Assembly: GCA_902610655.1 (NCBI GenBank)
Contig: CACLWL010000006.1
Coordinates: forward strand, 1 to 64,000
Direction of reading: 5' to 3'
Length of the DNA: 64,000 bases
DNA from: an uncultured Pelagibacteraceae bacterium
GTDB lineage: Bacteria; Pseudomonadota; Alphaproteobacteria; Pelagibacterales; Pelagibacteraceae
Shown here: positions 42,535 to 50,402 of the stretch, in pieces
Layout of the letters: each line of letters begins with the position of its first letter
Numbering within the stretch: the stretch's first letter is position 1
Notes under the pieces: generated by a model
Seen by the model: only the letters and a program-made list of their open reading frames with translations
Databases searched by the model: none
Told to the model about the DNA's origin: nothing
Translations under genes and position numbers: made by a program

Positions 42535-43419
42535 TTAGTCAAACCAATCAATATATTTTGCTCTATTTTCAACTAAATAATTTGGTAATTGCTCATCTCC
42601 AATTTTTTTCAGCTTATATTCAAAATCATATTTGTTTATAGCAGTTTTATCTGCTTTATGATTATAAAAGGCAAATTTATTATCGATTTTATTTTGTAAT
42701 TCTTCCACAGTTATTTTTGAAGCATCAAACTCATTATGGTGCCCTTGGTTTATTAGTTTTAAATAAAGCTCTTCTGCAGTCTTCAAATTATTAAAGTGCC
42801 ATCCACCATTATTAATAATTTCCACGTTCATAGATTTTAACTTATTAAAAAAAATATCCAATCTCCAAAAAGGATATGTTTTATTTTTTAAATTTTTTAA
42901 CCAGGGAAATGATTTAATAGTCTTAAATTTGCAAGCTCTCGTTCCATACCATGGGATTAAATCGTATAATAAGTTGAATTTATAATTAAAAATTTTTTGT
43001 TTAAAAATGTAAATTTTATTTTCAATATTATCTAAGTTGCATGCATTAAGGTTTGGTATTTCATCGTTATCACTTAAAAAAATTATATCCTCTTGGCTAG
43101 CATCTTTAAGGCCAAACTTAATATAATCATAAGATTGTTCAAGTCTTTTTATGCTATTTAATCTTTTAGACGCAGAATCTGAATTATCATTTTCTAATTT
43201 AATAATATCCTCAGGTTCATTATCAATTACTAAATAAATTATTTTATCTTTAAATTTTTTGTATTTGTTAATATCAAAATTAAGTTTTTTTTCTTTTCCG
43301 CTGTGTGAAAATCTTGATTCAACTACTATAAACTTTTCTACATATTCATTAAGGATATTGAATCTTAGTTCCATCATTAAATGTTCCTCAAAAAATGTTG
43401 TACAATCGAAAATTCTCAT
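42535..43419 (-). CDS. Glycosyltransferase family 17-like protein
   Basis: 294 residues with the GT17 opening RIFDCTTFFEEHLMMELRF followed by LNEYVEKFIVVESRFSHSGK and the acidic motif FLSDNDEIPNL. GT17 is best known from eukaryotic beta-1,4-GlcNAc-transferases (MGAT3); bacterial members occur in surface-glycan loci. Acts in the cytosol or on the inner membrane face. Convergent with the GT-C-like gene and 15 bases upstream of tauC on the same strand. Confidence 0.82.
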   Translation of the reverse strand: MRIFDCTTFFEEHLMMELRFNILNEYVEKFIVVESRFSHSGKEKKLNFDINKYKKFKDKIIYLVIDNEPEDIIKLENDNSDSASKRLNSIKRLEQSYDYIKFGLKDASQEDIIFLSDNDEIPNLNACNLDNIENKIYIFKQKIFNYKFNLLYDLIPWYGTRACKFKTIKSFPWLKNLKNKTYPFWRLDIFFNKLKSMNVEIINNGGWHFNNLKTAEELYLKLINQGHHNEFDASKITVEELQNKIDNKFAFYNHKADKTAINKYDFEYKLKKIGDEQLPNYLVENRAKYIDWFD

Positions 43420-43434
43420 ATTCGTAAATAAACC

Positions 43435-45360
43435 TTAACCTTTTCCACGCCAAGGTATGGTTTTGTCTATTATTTTTCTTAATGTAACATCAAATAGTAA
43501 ACCTAACATTCCCATGATAAATATTGTTATCCAAATAACTTCGTACTGAAAATATTTTTTTGCTACATTTTCAACAAATCCTATACCAGTTGTTCCTGCC
43601 AAAAATTCAGCAGCTACCAATGTCCCCCAACACATACCCACCGCAACCCTTATACCAGTTAAAATTTCTGGTAACGAATTTGGGAAAATTACGTGTCTTA
43701 ATATTTGTCTTTTAGATGCACCTAATGAATGAGCTGCATGAATTTTAGAAAGTTGGGTTCCTGAAGCTCCAGCTCTTGCTGAAATAATCATAATTGATAA
43801 AGAAACCATGAACAAAAGAAATACTTTTCCAGTATTATCTATACCTAATACTGAAATGATTAATGGTGCCCAAGCCAAAGGAGGCACAGGTCTATAAAGC
43901 TCGATTAGAGGATCAAAAAAGCCTTTAGCAAATCGATTGAGCCCCATGAATAAACCTAATGGGACACCAATGATTATTCCAAAAACCAATCCCAGAAAAA
44001 CTCTTAAAAAAGAGTCCCAAATATGTCCATAAGGTACTGGCACCTTAAATAATTTGAAATCACCTGTTACTATTTTTAAAACATTACCTTTAAAGTTTTC
44101 TTTTACAATTCCATCTTTCGTATGAACAGGATATTCACCCGGTAAAATATCTGCTATCCAATCAGGCAAAATAAAACCAATCATTTTACTGACATCAACC
44201 ATATCTATCCATAGAAGAGGTATATCTTTGTAACCAACACTAGGTTTTGACATCAATATAAATTTATTAAAAGTATCTGATGGTTTTGGAAGCCATCGAC
44301 CAGATCCTTGTTCTGAACAACTTGGACCGCTAGCAACTATCGTTCCAGCTGGGAATAATAAAATATCTACAAATCTCAAACCACCCTGTGCCTTTATTTG
44401 CGCATCATCGAATTTAATAATAGCACTTTGCATTTTATTTAATGCGTTGGGTGGATATATACTTGCAAATTCTATTCTTCTTGCAATTTTTACAATATTT
44501 TTTGCATAAGTAGATGCTACTTCCTCATTATCACTAAGATCTTTTCTATAAGATTTAATATCATCTTTCAGCTGTTTTATATTATTCTTAAATTGAGGGT
44601 TATGATTTCTAAGTTTAAAAAATTCATCACTAATTAAGTTTAATTCTTGTGCTGCAGCGTGAAATTTTAAACCTCTACTAGTAGCTGGAACCAAAGGTAC
44701 TTCCATAGTATTTTCTATAGATCCAGTACCAGATTGTATTTTTACAATTCCCCAACCACCTTCTTCACTTACAGCTTTAAGTCTTTCATTAAGCTCTTGT
44801 TCAGTCTCAAATGGATAATCTGGTTTTTGAAAATTTTCAGTTAAGAGGTTAATTCTACCAGTTATTTCTTTAATTCTTTGTTTGGTTTGATTTTCAATCA
44901 AATCTTCGTTTGTTAATAATGGAATTAATTTATTTGTTTTATTTATAAATCCTGCAAGAACTGATTTCTGTTGAAAGTTTAATTCTTGAGATTTTTGTAT
45001 TTCGTCTAAAATTATATTAAGATTTCTATTTTCTTTCTTAATTTGGGAAGTACTTTTGAATTCTCTCTCTTCAATTGGAAACTGATATTTTAACCCTAAC
45101 AATGAGTCATTTACTTTAGCTACCTGACATAATTCATTTGCAGATTTTGGATAGAACCCTTTTGCAATATCCCATGAATAATAAAGCCAAATCAATAGAA
45201 GAAAGCTACTACCAACAATTACCCAATGCGTGCCACCTAAAGCTCTTTCAGGGTTTCCAAAAACTGCATCAACTTTTTCAGTTTTAATTAATCTTCTCCC
45301 ATAGAGAATACAGCCTACAACTGCCACAAAGATTAAAACAGTTACCAATTGAGTAACCAT
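43435..45360 (-). CDS. tauC: Taurine-type ABC transporter permease with large N-terminal insertion
   Basis: 641 residues, more than double the usual ~270 of TauC/SsuC permeases. The last ~220 residues are a standard BPD permease: FGIIIGVPLGLFMGLN, PPLAWAPLIISVLGI and the EAA-type loop IHAAHSLGASKRQILRHVIF. Residues 1-~60 hold two extra helices, and ~70-370 form a hydrophilic, coiled-coil-rich domain (IKKENRNLNIILDEIQKSQE, LKDDIKSYRKDLSDNEEVAS) that would be periplasmic. Its stop is on the minus strand next to GT17. Contiguous with tauB (1-base gap). Confidence 0.85.
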   Translation of the reverse strand: MVTQLVTVLIFVAVVGCILYGRRLIKTEKVDAVFGNPERALGGTHWVIVGSSFLLLIWLYYSWDIAKGFYPKSANELCQVAKVNDSLLGLKYQFPIEEREFKSTSQIKKENRNLNIILDEIQKSQELNFQQKSVLAGFINKTNKLIPLLTNEDLIENQTKQRIKEITGRINLLTENFQKPDYPFETEQELNERLKAVSEEGGWGIVKIQSGTGSIENTMEVPLVPATSRGLKFHAAAQELNLISDEFFKLRNHNPQFKNNIKQLKDDIKSYRKDLSDNEEVASTYAKNIVKIARRIEFASIYPPNALNKMQSAIIKFDDAQIKAQGGLRFVDILLFPAGTIVASGPSCSEQGSGRWLPKPSDTFNKFILMSKPSVGYKDIPLLWIDMVDVSKMIGFILPDWIADILPGEYPVHTKDGIVKENFKGNVLKIVTGDFKLFKVPVPYGHIWDSFLRVFLGLVFGIIIGVPLGLFMGLNRFAKGFFDPLIELYRPVPPLAWAPLIISVLGIDNTGKVFLLFMVSLSIMIISARAGASGTQLSKIHAAHSLGASKRQILRHVIFPNSLPEILTGIRVAVGMCWGTLVAAEFLAGTTGIGFVENVAKKYFQYEVIWITIFIMGMLGLLFDVTLRKIIDKTIPWRGKG

Positions 45361-46158
45361 TTAAATATCTTTACCCATAATTTCTTCTTCCATATTCCAA
45401 ATCATTTCTAAAATTTCTTCTCGTTTTGCTGAAAAATCTTTATTCTTTTTAATTTCTCTTAAATCTTCTTTTAATCCCATCGAAGCAAAAGGTAGATTAT
45501 ATTCTTTATGTATACGACCAGGTCTAGGAGCCATCACATATAACCTTTCACCAAGTAATAAAGCTTCTTCAACTGAGTGAGTAATAAGAATAATTGTTTT
45601 TCCAGTTTCCTTCCAAATTTTCAAAACTAAAGACTGCATTTTTTCTCTAGTCAGTGCATCGAGTGCGCCTAATGGTTCATCCATTAATATTAAATCTGGA
45701 TCGTTTATAAGACATCTTGCGAGAGCTACTCTTTGCTGCATTCCTCCTGATAACTGATAGGTTGGGGTATTACCAAATCCTTGCAATCCTACTATTTCTA
45801 ACCACTCATCAACTTTTTTTCCAGTTTGTATTGGATCTTCTTTTTTCATTCTTAATCCAAAGTTCACATTTTCTGCAACAGTTAACCATTCAAACAAAGC
45901 ACCTTGTTGAAAAACCATACCTCTTTCAACACCAGGTCCGTCAATTTCTTTATTATTTAAAGTAATTACACCAGAGGTCGGTCTGATAAATCCTGCAGTA
46001 ATATTTAATAAAGTTGTTTTTCCACAACCAGATGGACCGAGAACTGTAAGAAGTTCTCCTTTTTTAAGTGTAAAATTTAGATCTTTTAAAGCATGAACCG
46101 TTTCTCCTTTTGGAGTCTTAAAAATCATATTGAGATTTTGAGAAACTAAATCACTCAT
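45361..46158 (-). CDS. tauB: Taurine-type ABC transporter ATP-binding protein
   Basis: 265-residue ATPase. Walker A GPSGCGKTTLL, ABC signature LSGGMQQRVALA and Walker B LILMDEPLGALD are all present, with the switch His in LITHSVEEALLL. It belongs to the TauB/SsuB nitrate-sulfonate group. It is separated from tauA by a terminator-like hairpin and adjoins tauC with no gap. Confidence 0.9.
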   Translation of the reverse strand: MSDLVSQNLNMIFKTPKGETVHALKDLNFTLKKGELLTVLGPSGCGKTTLLNITAGFIRPTSGVITLNNKEIDGPGVERGMVFQQGALFEWLTVAENVNFGLRMKKEDPIQTGKKVDEWLEIVGLQGFGNTPTYQLSGGMQQRVALARCLINDPDLILMDEPLGALDALTREKMQSLVLKIWKETGKTIILITHSVEEALLLGERLYVMAPRPGRIHKEYNLPFASMGLKEDLREIKKNKDFSAKREEILEMIWNMEEEIMGKDI

Positions 46159-46184
46159 AGAGAATAGATTTATATCTAAATTTT

Positions 46185-46228
46185 TATAAAAAAAATAGGC
46201 ACCAATTAAATAAAATTGGCGCCTATTT
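46185..46228 (-). terminator. Rho-independent-type hairpin between tauA and tauB
   Basis: 15-bp stem (46193-46207 with 46214-46228) with a single wobble, followed on the minus strand by eight Us. It lies downstream of tauA and upstream of tauB, so it would reduce transcription of tauBC relative to tauA, as is common for binding-protein operons. Confidence 0.75.
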
Positions 46229-46238
46229 AAATATTAGA

Positions 46239-46259
46239 TACCTTTAAATTATAAAGGTA
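46239..46259 (-). terminator. Small perfect hairpin overlapping tauA stop
   Basis: Perfect 8-bp inverted repeat TACCTTTA/TAAAGGTA with a 5-base loop. It spans the tauA stop codon and is followed by the stronger hairpin at 46185-46228. It may aid termination or protect the tauA mRNA 3' end. Confidence 0.5.
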
Positions 46260-47190
46260 AGAAACTAGTGTCCACGTTTCCACTTGGTGTTCCCATACCT
46301 TTTAGGAACGCATCAAGATTTCCACTTTTCATAGATTTTTCAGTTTCTTCTGGTGTTAAGAATTTGAAACCACTTAAAGTTTCTTTCATATCACCAACTT
46401 TCATTTCTGAAGCTTTAGCCATTGAATTCATATCAGCTTTTCCAGATCTATATCTTGCATTTGCTTCATGAGTTACTTCAATGAAAGTTCTAAGCATACC
46501 TGGATTTTCTTTCATAAACTTAGTAGTTACTGAAGTAATGTCTATACCCAAAATACCAGCATCTCTTGCTTCTTGTACAGTAAGCAATCTAGATCCTACT
46601 GCAGTTGCAGCTTTAATTGAGTTTCCTCCAAATAAACACGACATAACAACGTCACCACTTACTAATGCAGCTGCACCTTCTTCTGGGTCCATTTGAATTA
46701 TATCCATTTTACTTCTATCAGCTCCTACAACTTTCATACTTTCATCAAAAACGTATTCAGCCATAGTTCCAAGAGGAACTGCAACTTTCTTACCTTCTAA
46801 TTCAGTAGCATTTGCTTTTGTAATACCAGATGCATTAGAGGTAACACAAGTCGTTCCTCCCATTCCGTATTCCATTGCAATATCCACTAATTTAATTGGT
46901 GCTTTTGATTTTACTGCGTTGATGAAAGGCACCAGTCCTTGTGAATAAGAAATATCGATGTCTCCAGCTAACATAGCATCAGTCATTGCTCCACCATTTG
47001 TGAAGTTAGTCCATTTAACTGGCACACCAAGAGCTTTTGCAAAATTTTTCTTTTGCATGTCTTCAAGATTCGGACTTGGCCATTCTAAAAAGTAAGCAAC
47101 TCTAACTTCATTTGCAGCTGAATTTGCAACTGAAATACTTAAGTTAAGAGCAACAATTACTCCTAGAAGATAGCTTATTACTTTTTTCAT
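46249..47190 (-). CDS. tauA: Taurine-type ABC transporter substrate-binding protein
   Basis: 313-residue periplasmic binding protein with a signal peptide (MKKVISYLLGVIVALNLSIS). The NMT1/TauA fold is visible: VRVAYFLEWPSPNLEDMQKK, NFTNGGAMTDAMLAGDIDI, ELEGKKVAVPLGTMAEYVF. Specificity for taurine is supported by the divergent tpa-like/ald genes rather than by a diagnostic residue. A GGGG ribosome-binding-like run precedes the ATG. Confidence 0.85.
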   Translation of the reverse strand: MKKVISYLLGVIVALNLSISVANSAANEVRVAYFLEWPSPNLEDMQKKNFAKALGVPVKWTNFTNGGAMTDAMLAGDIDISYSQGLVPFINAVKSKAPIKLVDIAMEYGMGGTTCVTSNASGITKANATELEGKKVAVPLGTMAEYVFDESMKVVGADRSKMDIIQMDPEEGAAALVSGDVVMSCLFGGNSIKAATAVGSRLLTVQEARDAGILGIDITSVTTKFMKENPGMLRTFIEVTHEANARYRSGKADMNSMAKASEMKVGDMKETLSGFKFLTPEETEKSMKSGNLDAFLKGMGTPSGNVDTSFLPL

Positions 47191-47410
47191 ATTTATCCCC
47201 TTTAATAATTATTAATAACATACATTTAAGTTCATATTCTTGTGGATGTAAATGATCATTTAGTTCTATTTGCCCTTATCTGCTATAATCATTATGAGAC
47301 CATATCCTTTAAATCAATTAAAGGTTGTATATAGATTTTAGTACTTTAATATCCTATGTTTTTCTAGTTTAAGATAATGTATTAATTTAGGTATTAATTT
47401 TACAAAAAAT

Positions 47411-48757
47411 ATGAGTTCAGAATACAAAAACAAAATTCCAAATTCTTTGAATGAACATTGGATGCCGTTTACTTCTAATAAAGATTTTAAGGAGAGACCA
47501 AGACTAATTACTGAAGCAAAAGGTGTATATTTAAAGAACCATGAAGGTAATACTCAAATTGATGCTAGCTCTGGCCTTTTTTGTAATCCACTTGGTCATG
47601 GAAGAATGGAAATAATTGATGCGATTACTAACCAGTTAAAAACTTTAGACTATGCACAACCATTTCAACAAGGTTTTGGAGGATCATTCGAATTAGCTAC
47701 AAGAATTTCAAAACACACACCAGGAAACCTAAACAGAATCTTTTATACCATTTGTGGATCGACTGCAGTTGAAACCGCAATTAAAATAAGTGTTGCTTAT
47801 CATAAAGCAAGAGGAGAAGGTCAAAGGTTCCGATTTGTTGGAAGAGAAAGAGCTTATCATGGAATGAATATTGGTGCAACTTCAGTTGGAGGTATGATTA
47901 ATAATGTCAAAGCTTACGCAAGTGTTTTAATGCCAGGAGTTGTTCATATGAGACATACTCATTTAGAGGATCATAAATTTATTTCAGGTCAACCTGAAAC
48001 AGGAGCAGAATTAGCTGATGATCTTGAGAGAATTTGTACTAACTTTGGTGCTGAGAATATTGCAGCATGCATTGTTGAACCTATTGCAGGATCAACCGGA
48101 ACTTTAGTTCCTCCTATTGGTTATCTTCAAAGACTTAGAGAGTTATGCGACAAACATAATATCCTGCTAATTTTTGATGAGGTAATTACTGGTTGGGGAA
48201 GAACAGGCTCTGCCTTTGGCGCTCAAGAGTTTGGTGTAACTCCTGATATAATGACAATGGCTAAAGCAACAACTAATGGAATAGTTCCGTTTGGTGTTGT
48301 GGCATGTAAAGAGGAAATTTATGATGCAGTTTTAGATGCGTCGCCTAAAGGTGCCGTTGAATTATTTCATGGTTATACATATTCTGGAATCCCAATATCA
48401 GTTGCTGCAGCATTAGCAGTACAAGATATTTTTGAAAAAGAAGATATATTTAATAGAGCTAAAGAAATGTCGTCTTATTTTCAAGATGGACTTTTTTCTT
48501 TAAAAGATATTGATGTGGTAGAAAACATTAGAGGTTACGGAATGATGGGAGGTATAGATATTAGGAAAGATACTAGACCCGGAAAAGCTGGACTTGAAAC
48601 TTTTAAACATTGTTATGATGCAGGAGTGAATTTTAAAGCAACTGGAGATGCTCTTATTATTGCTCCTATGTTTATATGTGAAAAAAAACATATTGATGAA
48701 ATTATTGAAAAATTGAGAACTGGCATTACGAATTATTCAAGAAGCAAAAAAAATTAA
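47411..48757 (+). CDS. Class III aminotransferase, taurine:pyruvate-type
   Basis: 448-residue PLP enzyme. PLP-site residues are D256-E257 (LIFDEVITGWGRTG) and K285 (MTMAKATTNG); TICGSTAVETAIKISVAYH marks the phosphate cup. Class III transaminases include taurine-pyruvate and omega-amino-acid transaminases; placement between tauABC and ald argues for taurine + pyruvate to sulfoacetaldehyde + alanine. A beta-alanine or hypotaurine donor is also possible. A 18-base gap separates it from ald. Confidence 0.87.
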   Translation: MSSEYKNKIPNSLNEHWMPFTSNKDFKERPRLITEAKGVYLKNHEGNTQIDASSGLFCNPLGHGRMEIIDAITNQLKTLDYAQPFQQGFGGSFELATRISKHTPGNLNRIFYTICGSTAVETAIKISVAYHKARGEGQRFRFVGRERAYHGMNIGATSVGGMINNVKAYASVLMPGVVHMRHTHLEDHKFISGQPETGAELADDLERICTNFGAENIAACIVEPIAGSTGTLVPPIGYLQRLRELCDKHNILLIFDEVITGWGRTGSAFGAQEFGVTPDIMTMAKATTNGIVPFGVVACKEEIYDAVLDASPKGAVELFHGYTYSGIPISVAAALAVQDIFEKEDIFNRAKEMSSYFQDGLFSLKDIDVVENIRGYGMMGGIDIRKDTRPGKAGLETFKHCYDAGVNFKATGDALIIAPMFICEKKHIDEIIEKLRTGITNYSRSKKN

Positions 48758-48775
48758 TTTTCATTTTGGGGGAAT

Positions 48776-49891
48776 ATGAAAATTGGTGTTCCAAAAGAAA
48801 TAAAACCACAAGAAAATAGAATTGGCCTAACACCTGAAAGTGTTAAGGACCTTATTAGTGATGGACACGAAGTATTAGTAGAAAGTAATGGAGGCTATGA
48901 GGCAGGGTTTGAAAATGAACAATATGAGACTGCTGGAGCAAGAGTTGTAAGTAATGCGGAAGATATTTTTAACGATTCAGAAATAATAGTAAAAGTCAAA
49001 GAGCCTTTAATAAATGAGGTTAAAATGATAAAACAGGACCAAATTATTTTTACTTATTTACACTTAGCGGCAGCAAAAGAATTGACAGCAGGATTAATCA
49101 AATCAAAGGGTGTTTGTATAGCTTATGAAACAGTTACTGATAATAATGGAAGGTTACCATTACTAGCACCTATGAGTGCAGTAGCAGGGAGAATGTCTGT
49201 TCAAGCTGGTGCACATTGTTTAGAAAAAAATCAAAAGGGAAGAGGTGTTTTATTGGGTGGTGCTCCAGGAGGAGATCCTGCTGATGTTATAATTCTTGGA
49301 GGTGGGGTAGTAGGAGAAAATGCAGCTATAATTGCAACAGGAATGAGAGCAAAAGTTCACGTTGTTGATAAATCACAAAAAAGATTGAATCAATTAACAA
49401 ATATTTTTGGTGATAAAATTATTCCTGAATTGAGTGAAAAATGTAACTTAGATAAATTAATTTCAGAATGTGACTTGTTAGTAGGAGGAGTTTTAATACC
49501 AGGTGCTGAAGCACCTAAATTAATTACAAAAAAAATGTTAAAAAATATGAAACGTGGATCAGTTATTGTTGATGTAGCTATTGATCAAGGTGGATGCGCT
49601 GAAACAAGTAAACCTACTACTCATGCAAATCCTACGTATATAGTTGATGATATTGTTCACTATTGTGTAGCAAACATGCCAGGTGGAGTCCCAAGAACAT
49701 CAACATTTGCATTAAATAAAGCTACATTGCCATTTTTAAGAAAACTTGCAAAGCATGGTTATGTAAAGGCTCTTGGAGAAGATAAAAACTTTCTTGCTGG
49801 ATTAAATGTTTGCAAAGGTGATGTGACATATAAAGCAGTAGCAGACATATTTGGACACAGTTATGTTCCTCCAGAAAAGGTGATTAATTAA
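48776..49891 (+). CDS. ald: Alanine dehydrogenase
   Basis: 371-residue NAD-dependent enzyme converting alanine to pyruvate and ammonium. Start KIGVPKEIKPQENRIGLTPE, dinucleotide motif VIILGGGVVGENAA, and the terminal GDVTYKAVADIFGHSYVPP are diagnostic. Beside the taurine-type transaminase it would regenerate pyruvate and release ammonium. Immediately followed, with no gap, by a SET-domain gene. Confidence 0.93.
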   Translation: MKIGVPKEIKPQENRIGLTPESVKDLISDGHEVLVESNGGYEAGFENEQYETAGARVVSNAEDIFNDSEIIVKVKEPLINEVKMIKQDQIIFTYLHLAAAKELTAGLIKSKGVCIAYETVTDNNGRLPLLAPMSAVAGRMSVQAGAHCLEKNQKGRGVLLGGAPGGDPADVIILGGGVVGENAAIIATGMRAKVHVVDKSQKRLNQLTNIFGDKIIPELSEKCNLDKLISECDLLVGGVLIPGAEAPKLITKKMLKNMKRGSVIVDVAIDQGGCAETSKPTTHANPTYIVDDIVHYCVANMPGGVPRTSTFALNKATLPFLRKLAKHGYVKALGEDKNFLAGLNVCKGDVTYKAVADIFGHSYVPPEKVIN

Positions 49892-50332
49892 ATGTACAGA
49901 CCACTACCAGATGGATTAACTATAAAACATTCGCCAATTGAGGGACTTGGTTTATTTACTGAGGTTAATATTAAAAAAAATACATTTATCGGAGTTACTC
50001 ATATAAGAGATGAACAATTCGAAAATAAGTATATAAGAACACCTCTAGGAGGATTTTATAATCACTCTGATGACCCAACTGTTGTGAGGATGGTCACTGA
50101 CACTTTGCCAAAACTCAAATTTGGAGATGTGCTTGATGTCGATGCTACTGAAAAAAAATTTCCAGGAAATAATAATGACGGTGAAAATGTATTTTTTAAT
50201 TTACAAGAAAAACCAGATGCTAAATATTTCTTTATGGTTGCCGCGAAAGATATAAAATCTGGCAATGAACTAACTGCAAACTATAATCTTTACACTTATC
50301 CAAAAACAGGTGTTGGATTACAAATGATTTAG
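49892..50332 (+). CDS. SET-domain protein
   Basis: 146 residues of SET fold: PIEGLGLFTEVNIKKNTFIG (the glycine-rich start), FYNHSDDP (NHS motif) and GNELTANYNLYTYP (motif IV, Tyr-containing). SET proteins are SAM-dependent lysine methyltransferases; bacterial targets are mostly unknown. Its ATG directly follows the ald stop, so it is translated with ald and may modify Ald or another protein of this pathway (inference). Confidence 0.85.
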   Translation: MYRPLPDGLTIKHSPIEGLGLFTEVNIKKNTFIGVTHIRDEQFENKYIRTPLGGFYNHSDDPTVVRMVTDTLPKLKFGDVLDVDATEKKFPGNNNDGENVFFNLQEKPDAKYFFMVAAKDIKSGNELTANYNLYTYPKTGVGLQMI

Positions 50333-50402
50333 TTTTTTTTCCATTTAATTGAACTATTTAAAATCTTACGAATACTATTAATTTGTTATAAATATATTAA
50401 TA

